This document shows positions 34,001 through 41,046 of a stretch of DNA of 64,000 nucleotides, one piece after another. Source of the stretch: Anabaena lutea FACHB-196 (GTDB taxonomy: Bacteria; Cyanobacteriota; Cyanobacteriia; Cyanobacteriales; Nostocaceae). Under the pieces are notes generated by a model, which saw nothing but the letters and a program-made list of their open reading frames with translations, was not told the origin of the DNA and did not search any database. The first letter of the stretch is position 1. Every line of letters begins with the position of its first letter. The translations under genes and the position numbers were made by a program. Location: the NCBI RefSeq assembly GCF_014698305.1, contig NZ_JACJST010000010.1, positions 1 to 64,000 of the forward strand, written 5' to 3'.

Positions 34001-36124
34001 ATTATTACCAAGATGTACAACATTAGAGGTATTCCCAAAAGTTGGAGTCAACGTGCTAGTGATACCTACATGAAGATTCTGCATATTCTGGGAGATATGC
34101 TCACAGAAACTTGTTCCCAATTCACAGGAAAAGTAATTGGTGCAACGGGTACAATTCTGTCCAATACTATGGCAGAATTATTTAATTGGATGCGGATGTT
34201 TCAACTTCCTAAATTACGAGAATTGGGAATAGAAACTTTCGATGAATGGGCTAGTCAATTTGCAGAACCTACTTCTTCGGCTGAAGTTACCGCTAGTGGT
34301 AAATATAAAGTAGTAACTCGGTTTAAGAGTTTCTGCAATATCCAAGCTCTCCGAGGGCTGATGGATCAGTTTGTTGACCTCCGCACAAATGATAACATTG
34401 GTGATGTTTTAAAACGTCCCAAACCTAAGTTTATTGATGTTGTTGTAGATCCATCTCCAGCACAGTTACAATTTCTTAGGGAGGCTCTCAAAAGGTCTGA
34501 GAAAATTTACACTCGCCAAGTTGCACCCAGCATTGATAATATGCTGAAGGTAACAACGGATCTCACAAAAGCTGCTTTAACTATGCGCTTATTGGGAGAA
34601 ACTAAAGAAGCAGATATCAGTAAGTTGCATGAGTGTGTTTGGAATAGTTGGCAAATTTGGAAGTTGACAAATACTGTCAAGGGAACTCAATTAATATTCT
34701 GTGATGCAAGTATTCCTAAACCAGATAAATACAGTACCTATTTGTATTTGAAAATGCTGTTTATAGCATTAGGAATTCCAGAATCACAAATTGCGTTTGT
34801 CCATGATTTTAATAAATCTAAACGGACTAAACTATTTGAGTTAATTGATTCTGGTCAGGTGCGTATTCTACTGGGAAGCACGAAGAAATTAGGTACTGGT
34901 TGCAATGTCCACCGTCGCGGATTATGGGCTATACACCATCTAGATGCCCCTTGGCGACCTTCCGATTTAACTCAACGTGAGGGGAGAGGTATCAGGCAGG
35001 GAAATGGGGAATTAATGGGTTCTACGTTGCCTTTCGTTTGGATATTTAGGTATATTACTGAACGTCTAGATGCTCTCAGGTGGCAAACTTTGCAATGGAA
35101 GCAGGAAATGACTGCTAAATTCCTCAATGGTGAGGATTTGGATAATGTTGAAGATTGTGATCAGGGGATTTATTCCTATGCTCAAATTAAGTCAATGGCT
35201 ACAGGAAATTCTCTGTTAATTGAGGAGTCTAATTTGCGTAGTGAGTTGAATTCTCTACTCATTCAACAAAGGAGTCATCAAAGACAACAATTTAGTTTGG
35301 GTTGGAATATAGATAACTGGAATCGCAAAATTCAAGATTTAGAACGCAAGATTGACTGGCTTCAGGAAGATTTGAAAATAATCAAGCCAGTTTTTAAGGA
35401 AATAAAAGCAGCGCAAATTTCTAGACGAATATCTCTGGAGTGCAAAGAGATTTTCCAGGATCAAAATACTTCGACAAGAAAGGTTGCTGATTACCGAGGA
35501 TTTGATGTGTATGCTTATTATCGTCCTGGTAATAATAAGTTAGGTGTTTACATCAAATGTTGTGGAAATGAGTATTATTTCCCTTGGGTTATTGACAACA
35601 AAAAAGGAAGTATTGAGTTTCAACGTTCTCATCCTTTAATCAGTCTTGATACTATGATAGATTCATTACCGGAATATCTACCAAGATTGCAGGAAGAATT
35701 TGAAAATGCAAAGGTTGAAAAAGCAAGATTGGAATCTCTTGTAGGACAATCTTTTCCACATTCAGAGAGGATTGATGATGTCTCCAAACGATTGCAGGAA
35801 ATTGATGCTATGTTACAAGAAGATGAAGCTGCTTTAGATACATCAGAATTATCTTCTAATGATGAAAATGGTGAAGACAGTGATGATGATTTCTGGCTAA
35901 ATGATGAAAGGTGTATTCAAGAATGCCATATTCACCCAGGAATAGTAGATAAGTTGTTTAATCGCAGCACGGAAGATATTGAATGGATTAGTGATATTTC
36001 TCAAGTTATCACGACTATCAAACCTATTAATTCCCAACCTCCTACATCTAGCACAATTAGCAAAATTCATGATTTTCCTAGCAGTCTAAAGAAGGTAGCA
36101 GGTGTGCAACTAACTCTGTTTTAA
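31007..36124 (+). CDS. Giant DNA methyltransferase-SF2 helicase (DarB-like)
   Basis: At 1705 residues this protein combines an N6-adenine methyltransferase-like domain and a Snf2-type helicase. The methylase has motif I ILEPACGTG (residues 118-126) and a motif IV variant NFPF (185-188; usually NPPF/Y). The helicase has motif I DVGLGKT (832-838), motif II DEVH (989-992) and motif VI QREGRGIRQGN (from 1323). The C-terminal 300 residues include a coiled coil (NRKIQDLERKIDWLQEDLK) and an acidic tail. This organisation matches P1 DarB-type anti-restriction proteins and large methylase-helicases of plasmids and phages. It probably protects incoming plasmid DNA. No restriction subunit lies nearby. 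Confidence 0.88.
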   Translation: MFTINSTIESELKATPQQRWENNKQAIITLQNLNTTPTQEQLQTLAKFNGWGCLPEIFSLNPQSKWVAKAQKELLTLLEQTEFNNAASSILNAHYTEPKIIRSIWEMLSRIGFTGGRILEPACGTGLFFGLMPEDIRYNSKLFGIELDKTPATIAKHLYPEAQIYNQGFEKVSFPEGYFDLVCGNFPFGDYGVNDSKYNFLGVNIHNYFLAKSADLVREEGLIAVITSTYTLDAPSSQKFRAWLGQKLELVTAVRLPSGVFNTIARTQVSPILLIFQKVKNPRHANTSKWINTQEVQINPQDWGNEGDKTKAHLNEYFLSEFQGRSFNKYYQNQLQKSPQYTHLQQRIYPHVHHLLGTPSINKLYGEGFALLDDGRDLSEALCKIPLNVNYSPRKETEELLLVPPELQHIKEMAFCIHENQIYQRAKSHLVLVETVERNRIEDFWQLRSCLIKVINAQQTVNDEELTQLQQELKNSYNSFIRKWGRINSKYNLIHLGKDPNYYLVRTLEKSNYKLADIFSKRVCRSYSAPTKVNSAQDALTHSLNIKGCLDLDYISEISNLSQEEIIQELDADNLIFYNPINQKWELAAQYLSGNVYRKLQEAIAANLAKNIEALKAVQPLPMLPDATEDIKLACLETSNIDWNSLTDSQKDKILNKKIHIMLGTNWIKPEIYQQFAKEILKIKVTISHITSSSTSFWTIGGNSDDLTEYGTSYIDSAKLLEKGLNRQDPRIIIYESKDTINTLASNEATEEARAKLEVIKSAFRNWIWENQQRCVELYTYYNTQINVFSARKYNGNYLQLPGSNPHVQLNYWQLDGVSRILEENATFLAHDVGLGKTYTMIASIMECRRLGLANKPMLVVLNGTEKQIEESFRYLYPMANLLVPEKLDAEGRKIFTAAIQTGDFDCTIISHSQFFSLALSEDYQLAFHNQEKEILQAFLRNESNDRITTKQLKKALKSLESKINKVTASTRKDNHIDFDNLTDMLVIDEVHEFKNLSIITKMYNIRGIPKSWSQRASDTYMKILHILGDMLTETCSQFTGKVIGATGTILSNTMAELFNWMRMFQLPKLRELGIETFDEWASQFAEPTSSAEVTASGKYKVVTRFKSFCNIQALRGLMDQFVDLRTNDNIGDVLKRPKPKFIDVVVDPSPAQLQFLREALKRSEKIYTRQVAPSIDNMLKVTTDLTKAALTMRLLGETKEADISKLHECVWNSWQIWKLTNTVKGTQLIFCDASIPKPDKYSTYLYLKMLFIALGIPESQIAFVHDFNKSKRTKLFELIDSGQVRILLGSTKKLGTGCNVHRRGLWAIHHLDAPWRPSDLTQREGRGIRQGNGELMGSTLPFVWIFRYITERLDALRWQTLQWKQEMTAKFLNGEDLDNVEDCDQGIYSYAQIKSMATGNSLLIEESNLRSELNSLLIQQRSHQRQQFSLGWNIDNWNRKIQDLERKIDWLQEDLKIIKPVFKEIKAAQISRRISLECKEIFQDQNTSTRKVADYRGFDVYAYYRPGNNKLGVYIKCCGNEYYFPWVIDNKKGSIEFQRSHPLISLDTMIDSLPEYLPRLQEEFENAKVEKARLESLVGQSFPHSERIDDVSKRLQEIDAMLQEDEAALDTSELSSNDENGEDSDDDFWLNDERCIQECHIHPGIVDKLFNRSTEDIEWISDISQVITTIKPINSQPPTSSTISKIHDFPSSLKKVAGVQLTLF

Positions 36125-36159
36125 GATTACTGTTAGGGTTTTTGATTACTTCAAAACTG

Positions 36160-36196
36160 GGTATTGGGGAAGTAGTTCCCTAATACCTATTTTTTA
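36160..36196 (+). terminator. Rho-independent terminator
   Basis: GGTATTGGGGAA (36160-36171) pairs with TTCCCTAATACC (36176-36187) through a 4-base loop, one G-T pair, and is followed by TATTTTTTA. It lies 36 bases past the methyltransferase-helicase stop. Confidence 0.88.
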
Positions 36197-36546
36197 TTTT
36201 TTAAGTTAGATAATGAATACTTCAAAAACATTACATACATCATTATTTTCGTTTTCATTTATATCTCACCTCAACTTTTATCGAGTCTGAGATTAATACT
36301 TATTAGTTTATCTCAAAAAATGAAATCATGTAGCGATCGCTACGCCCGCCGCAGGCATTGCTTAACATTCAAGACAATCATTATAAAAATTAACCGGACA
36401 GGATTGAGTTTTACATATACATCAAAAAAGCCCAGCTAACGACATATAAATACTGCTTTAATACAGTGAAAATATTGATATATCGCTACGCGAAACATTT
36501 GTGAGAATCATGAAAACCAAAAATCACTGTGTTTTAGGAAATAATT
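36197..36546. other. Intergenic region, HIP1 and palindromes only
   Basis: No gene is seen. It has a HIP1-containing palindrome TAGCGATCGCTA (about 36332-36343) followed by 'cgcccgccgcaggc', and a 'cgctacgcg' piece near 36484. A promoter for the next gene is likely near its 3' side but not distinct. Confidence 0.45.
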
Positions 36547-36954
36547 ATGCAATCTGTACTTACTTTAATAATTGAAGCTATCGTTGTTACTTTCTTTGTA
36601 GCGATGTTTATAGATTTTGTTAATGGGATTTTTCAATTAATACAAGCTACACCATCAGTTACACCAGACAACATATCAATTCCTAAAGTCAATAAACCAG
36701 TTATTGTTCAACCATTACCTGATCCTTGGACAATGGAATTAGAAAGTGATATTTTATCTAACGAAACAATGAAAAGTCAAACTATTCCTTTTCCTTTTCC
36801 TTTTCCTGTTCCTACACTAAAACTTTTACCACCTGCAAAAGAAATTAAATCAGAACCAAAACGCCGAGGAAGACCAAAAAAGAATAATACAACTCCTACT
36901 CCAAAAACTACTTCTACACGCAAACGCAAATCACCTCAAAAAGCTGTTGCGTGA
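36547..36954 (+). CDS. Membrane-anchored AT-hook protein (135 aa)
   Basis: The N-terminal 30 residues are one hydrophobic segment (LTLIIEAIVVTFFVAMFI) with features of a single membrane anchor. A Pro-rich linker follows, including PFPFPFPVP encoded by a CCTTTT-type repeat at about 36783-36811. The C-terminal 35 residues are strongly basic and hold a textbook AT-hook (KRRGRPKK) plus KTTSTRKRKSPQ. AT-hooks bind the minor groove of AT-rich DNA. The layout suggests a protein tethering plasmid DNA to the membrane, next to the ParM/ParR-like genes. This is inference; no family is recognised. Confidence 0.75.
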   Translation: MQSVLTLIIEAIVVTFFVAMFIDFVNGIFQLIQATPSVTPDNISIPKVNKPVIVQPLPDPWTMELESDILSNETMKSQTIPFPFPFPVPTLKLLPPAKEIKSEPKRRGRPKKNNTTPTPKTTSTRKRKSPQKAVA

Positions 36955-37387
36955 ACAAACAAAAATAATCACTCACTCTAAATCATCTTTGGAAAATATG
37001 TAAAAAGTCCAAAAACCTAAATCATAGCATTTTTCAATCTTAATTTATGGTTTAGGTGTCAATTCTAAAGAGGTTTTACTATTACAGGGGAAGAAAGGAG
37101 AATAGAAAATTAACCTTTAATCTTTCCCTCAATAAGTAAATACTTTCAAGCTAATTAAGCAAGCAGCAATAGCTGTTTTAATTGACAAATAGTATTGGTT
37201 TTGTCTATACTAGAAAATATTAGGTTCGCGTATTCAAAAATTAAAGTCACTCCAGGAATAAAATCATACGGCTTGAATAAATTTATAGCACTATCAAATC
37301 TGGTTAATACCACTCAATGATGGGAAACCATCATCGAAAATGTAATTGTTCAAAATACAAACTGGTGTAACTATCATCTGGATAACT
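36955..37387. other. Intergenic region, no gene seen
   Basis: The 433 bases are AT-rich. A frame from a TTG at 37346 runs into the next gene but its ATG at 37388 is the better start. No clear hairpin or repeat was identified. Confidence 0.45.
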
Positions 37388-37810
37388 ATGCTAATTATTT
37401 GCCCTAAATGCCAAAGTGATAACTCTCGTAAATTATCCCTAATTTATCAAGAAAATGTCACCCATAGCACTAGCACAGTCAGAGGTTCTATAGGTTCAAA
37501 ATCTGCTGCTGCTTATAAAAATCAAACTAATACTACATCACTAGGCAAGATAGCAGCACCACCAGAAAAACCAAAATCAAATATTATATTAATTTTTAAA
37601 ACCATTTTTATTACCTGGATAGGTATTATAGTATTCACAATTTTTAAAGCCTTAGTTTTGATTGAATTGTTAATATTTTTAGTTTTCCCAATCTATCTAT
37701 TCTGGGCATTAAGAAAAAACATTTTATACTCACGTAAATACCCTAGACTTTATAAAAAGTGGGATAATTCTTTTATGTGCCAGCGTTGTGGAACAATCTT
37801 CGAGGGTTAA
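37388..37810 (+). CDS. Zinc-ribbon membrane protein (140 aa)
   Basis: Starting at the ATG at 37388 the protein opens MLIICPKCQSDNS with a CxxC pair (Cys5, Cys8). Two long hydrophobic segments in the middle (ILIFKTIFITWIGIIVFTIF and LVLIELLIFLVFPIYLFWAL) and a second pair at the end (CQRCGTIFEG) follow. The two halves of a zinc ribbon therefore sit at opposite ends of a membrane hairpin and should meet on the cytoplasmic side. No enzyme motif is present. Its neighbours are the AT-hook membrane protein and the ParM-like gene. Confidence 0.7.
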   Translation: MLIICPKCQSDNSRKLSLIYQENVTHSTSTVRGSIGSKSAAAYKNQTNTTSLGKIAAPPEKPKSNIILIFKTIFITWIGIIVFTIFKALVLIELLIFLVFPIYLFWALRKNILYSRKYPRLYKKWDNSFMCQRCGTIFEG

Positions 37811-37910
37811 CAAAAGAACAAATAGTTAAGCTATTGAAAATCATTGATACAATGATGACTAATCATTACAATTAACTACCAGTTTAAAAAGCTTTATTTC
37901 ATTAACAAAT

Positions 37911-39152
37911 TCAAAGTCTATCTGGCATTTCCAAAAAGCCCTTTGGCTTTGGTGAAGACAGGTTTACAACCTTGCTCCCAGAAACAGTAGAATTAGCATT
38001 ATTAGTCACAGAACTACTATTTTTAGCAATTAAATTCCCACCACCAAACAACACTTGATACAGCGCCCACACATCTGCTAATCGCACACCCATTCCTACT
38101 TTATCTAATACTGGGGGAATCTCTATACCACCATTCCAGATCAATTTAACATTGCTGTAATGTGCCTCTAGTTCTGGTTTAAGATATTCCGCAGTCCCAC
38201 CACACAAAATCATCTCATTAATATCACGGGGTATCTCTTGTAATAACCAGCGCACTAATGCCCGAAAATATTCATCCCGACTAAGTTTGAGAGCAAAAGA
38301 CATATCTTGGGCTTCTGCTAAAATCTCAGCTTCACTTTTACGTCGTGATAAGGTAGCTAAAACTTCCGACTTACATTCAGATCCTGCTGCTACCACCGCA
38401 GCTATCAGATGTGGATCATCTTTCGATAAACCACTACAGCGTCTAACAAAATCATCCAACATCCATGACATCCCAAAGGTATTTGATACCCCCGGAGTTA
38501 CTGCACCTTTATTAGATATCTGTACAGAAGCATTGCGATATCCCAACATTACTACCGCAAGATTACAATTCCTAATGTTTGTTCCCAAAATAGTACGTCT
38601 ATGTAAATAAATACCAACTCCTTCGGGGACAACATTCAAGTCTACCAATTTGATCCTGATTTCACCAGTAGGTGTATTGAAACGTTTTAGTGCCTGTTTT
38701 AATTTAGATTCAAGACGCTCCTTATCTTGATATTCTGAAGGTGGTAATAAAACAGCAAGTGAAACTGTGAATTTGTTCATCAGTTTCAATTTTTGACTAA
38801 CCACCCACAAAACACCACAGATTTTTTGTACTGCATTTTCTTCTTTCAACTGCTTGAGTAAGGAATTACCACCATATTTTTTTCTCGCTAGGAAACCAAT
38901 AGCATAATATTCGTCACCAATACCCACCCAGCAGGTATTCTCTGGATCTGTTTCACCTGATTTAGTTTTTTCATAGTTTTCTACTGACGCAACTGATACA
39001 TCTGCTATTTCTGGTTCCATACACAGCAATGTAGGAAAGTCATTTTTATGAGATACACTTCCAATTGCTTTAGTTTGAGAACCACCTAAATCTATAGCCA
39101 GCATTAAATCCGGGGTTACACTATTTGTAGTTTTAGTCATTTTATTACTCAC
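37911..39152 (-). CDS. parM: ParM/StbA-like actin-type segregation ATPase
   Basis: The 413-residue protein carries the actin-fold phosphate-1 motif AIDLGGSQTKAIGS (Asp21 to Lys28), a phosphate-2-like region (NLAVVMLGYRNASVQIS) and an adenosine motif (EMILCGGTAEYL). ParM-type ATPases polymerise to push plasmid copies apart through a ParR adaptor bound to a centromere. The gene downstream of its promoter side encodes a likely adaptor, and phased repeats lie upstream of that. It ends in an Asn/Ser-rich tail. It may alternatively belong to the PRTRC-D type of StbA proteins. Confidence 0.85.
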   Translation of the reverse strand: MSNKMTKTTNSVTPDLMLAIDLGGSQTKAIGSVSHKNDFPTLLCMEPEIADVSVASVENYEKTKSGETDPENTCWVGIGDEYYAIGFLARKKYGGNSLLKQLKEENAVQKICGVLWVVSQKLKLMNKFTVSLAVLLPPSEYQDKERLESKLKQALKRFNTPTGEIRIKLVDLNVVPEGVGIYLHRRTILGTNIRNCNLAVVMLGYRNASVQISNKGAVTPGVSNTFGMSWMLDDFVRRCSGLSKDDPHLIAAVVAAGSECKSEVLATLSRRKSEAEILAEAQDMSFALKLSRDEYFRALVRWLLQEIPRDINEMILCGGTAEYLKPELEAHYSNVKLIWNGGIEIPPVLDKVGMGVRLADVWALYQVLFGGGNLIAKNSSSVTNNANSTVSGSKVVNLSSPKPKGFLEMPDRL

Positions 39153-39242
39153 TTTTCCACCAATTAACTAAAATATATTTTTTGTGATTGAATTTCGTTA
39201 AGTATGAGTTCAGGAAGTAGCTAAACTATTTAGTTATAGTGT

Positions 39243-39767
39243 TTATCCAAATAAAGAACGAATATCCTCTCTGATAGCCTTTTGTTCATCGGTTAATTCC
39301 ATCTGTACCTCTACATCTTCATCCCAAAAGTCATCGTGTAGCTCAGTTTCTGGAGATTGGGGAACTGTTGTATTATTAGTAAATATTTGTTCTATTGGGT
39401 TTTGATAACTAGCATAATTCTGTTTTATTGCAGAATCGTTTGTAATCAAAGCGGTACTAAAACTGTCCATCCCTTGAAGAATTATTTTAGCTAAGGGTAA
39501 ATTAAAATTTAACTTTATTTGGATATAATCCCAATGATTTAAACAATCTATCAATGATGATAAAGTTACTTCCTTTAATAAATTATTATCAACTCCATCT
39601 ACATTGATATAAGCTAATGGCATAAAACATATTCGTACTGCTTGCCATATTAATTCATCAATATTCTTATGGGAATGGTTGGCCAAATAATTCAACAATA
39701 TTCCATCTGGGGTATTTTCTCGAAATTGAAATCTCAGTCTCTTATCTAAAATTTTCTGCCTTGCCAT
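39243..39767 (-). CDS. ParR-like adaptor candidate (174 aa)
   Basis: The protein has a basic N-terminus (MARQKILDKRLRFQFRENTP) that could begin a ribbon-helix-helix DNA-binding fold, with helices DGILLNYLANHS and NIDELIWQAVRIC. A Ser/Asn linker and an acidic C-terminus (DEDVEVQMELTDEQKAIRED then IRSLFG) follow. This matches the plan of ParR: DNA-binding head and acidic tail that caps ParM filaments. The gene lies upstream of parM on the same strand, 90 bases away, and 340 bases from the phased repeats. The family call is by layout, not by clear sequence match. Confidence 0.6.
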   Translation of the reverse strand: MARQKILDKRLRFQFRENTPDGILLNYLANHSHKNIDELIWQAVRICFMPLAYINVDGVDNNLLKEVTLSSLIDCLNHWDYIQIKLNFNLPLAKIILQGMDSFSTALITNDSAIKQNYASYQNPIEQIFTNNTTVPQSPETELHDDFWDEDVEVQMELTDEQKAIREDIRSLFG

Positions 39768-40106
39768 ATATTGCTTCTGTTTGTTGATAAAGGATTAATA
39801 TCTACATAACCAACAGTACAAGCAACAAAGGTTTTGTTGCTGATTGGGACACCAATTTATAAAGGATAATAACTAGATTGCAATAACTAGCAATAAATTG
39901 AAAAGCAACAAATGGTATAAGCGAGATATAATTTTTGATATATTTTTATTTTGGTAAGACCTAATCTAAGCATTATGGTAAAAGTATGCTTGAACAGGGT
40001 AAATTAATAAAAGCAAATTCTTCAAGACCACTTCACCAAGCTCGTACTACAAAAAGTAATAAAATATATGACAACAAACAACAAAATTACTCAATTTTCT
40101 GGATAT

Positions 40107-40237
40107 GGGCAAGTGTAGGCAAAAGTGGGCAAAGCTAGGCAAGTGTAGGCAATTTACAGACAAAATATTAGTACAAATCAACTAAAAGCAGATTTTTTGG
40201 TCAAAAATTATAGGCAAATGTAGGCAAGTGTAGGCAA
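40107..40237. repeat. 10-bp-phased (A/G)GGCAA iterons (candidate parC or origin)
   Basis: (A/G)GGCAA recurs exactly every 10 bases at 40107, 40117, 40127, 40137 and 40147 and again at 40212, 40222 and 40232. Several copies extend to GTGTAGGCAA. Helical phasing puts all units on one face of DNA, as expected for a ribbon-helix-helix adaptor that wraps or clusters on a centromere. They lie upstream of the ParR/ParM-like genes, which are transcribed away. An accessory origin is the alternative. Confidence 0.8.
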
Positions 40238-40298
40238 CTCTGTTTTTTCTGTTGATTTTATCAGTATCCGTCTGAATTGACTGCTATACAAGAGTTTT

Positions 40299-40329
40299 GG
40301 TAGTTATAACTTGAGTATTAAATACTACC
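40299..40329. promoter_or_regulatory. Nested inverted repeat, candidate oriT or mob promoter region
   Basis: AGTATTAAATACT (40314-40326) is a perfect 13-base palindrome nested inside GGTAGT (from about 40299) and ACTACC (to about 40329). It lies 130 bases before the mobC-like gene. Transfer origins of mobilisable plasmids usually lie in this position with such dyads; a regulatory site is the alternative. No nick sequence could be identified. Confidence 0.4.
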
Positions 40330-40460
40330 ATCTGTTTTAAAATCTAAATTCCCGATGAGACGCAAGCCATGTTTTGTTTATACGCTCTATACGCGTACCA
40401 TACTTAAAAAATAGCCTCACAACAACTTTTTTCTGAATATAAAGTTTTTTGGAGATAGTC

Positions 40461-40865
40461 ATGAAGTCCAACAAAACTAAGGGAACTGATGGAGTAGCTA
40501 AAAAAATTGTGTTTCCTATTCGTTTTGCTGCTGATGAATATGAGCAACTTAAACAAAAAGCAAATGAAGCCAGAGTCAGTATTACAGAATTTATTCGACG
40601 CGCTGCACTACGACGGCGTGTTGTGGAATTACCCCCTCCCCCTGAGTTAAATTGGAAGTTGTACACAGAATTAAATGCTATTGGGGTGAATCTTAACCAG
40701 ATAGCTACAGCAGCAACTAATGCATCGAAAACAGGAAAAGCAGTAAATTTTGATGTTGAGCAGCTACAAAACTTAGTAGAATCCCTGCGTACATCCATCA
40801 AGGAAACACAAATGCAACTTCTAGAGTGTGGGGTGACAGTTGATGAACCAGAAGAGATTATTTGA
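40461..40865 (+). CDS. MobC-like relaxosome ribbon-helix-helix protein
   Basis: The ATG at 40461 (TTGGAGAT upstream) starts a 134-residue protein. It opens with KKIVFPIRFAADEYEQLKQK, a ribbon-helix-helix strand and helix, then EARVSITEFIRRAALRRRV. The second half (LYTELNAIGVNLNQIATAA) is the conserved MobC/BfmC-type region of mobilisation proteins. These proteins bind the transfer origin and help the relaxase nick. It precedes the MobA-like relaxase in the same direction. Confidence 0.82.
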   Translation: MKSNKTKGTDGVAKKIVFPIRFAADEYEQLKQKANEARVSITEFIRRAALRRRVVELPPPPELNWKLYTELNAIGVNLNQIATAATNASKTGKAVNFDVEQLQNLVESLRTSIKETQMQLLECGVTVDEPEEII

Positions 40866-40885
40866 TTAGTCAAAGACATGATGAA

Positions 40886-40946
40886 GGCGATGGCGAAACG
40901 CCCGCCGGAAGCGATTGCGCGGAGCGCACTGCCGGAGGCAATCGCT
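40886..40946. repeat. 61-bp GC-rich palindromic repeat between mobC and mobA
   Basis: The element begins GGCGATGGCGAAACGCCCGC and contains a perfect 9-bp inverted pair AGCGATTGC (40910-40918) / GCAATCGCT (40938-40946). It is much more GC-rich than its surroundings and has an insertion-like relative inside mobA (42029-42088). Read in one frame, both encode similar peptides (AMAKRPPEAIARSALPEAIA and AIAKRPAGISQSAGPKAIA). Confidence 0.75.
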
Positions 40947-41046
40947 CTAAAAATTACCACATTTTCCAAAATCACTATCTCAACAAAGTATTCAGTGACC
41001 CCCTCCCCTGTACAACCCGTCTTAGACAGTGCTGAAAGGAGTCCCA

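Noticed and set aside
40107-40237. CRISPR array reading of the phased GGCAA repeats.
   Set aside because: Units are 6-10 bases with 4-base gaps and no spacers, so these are iterons.
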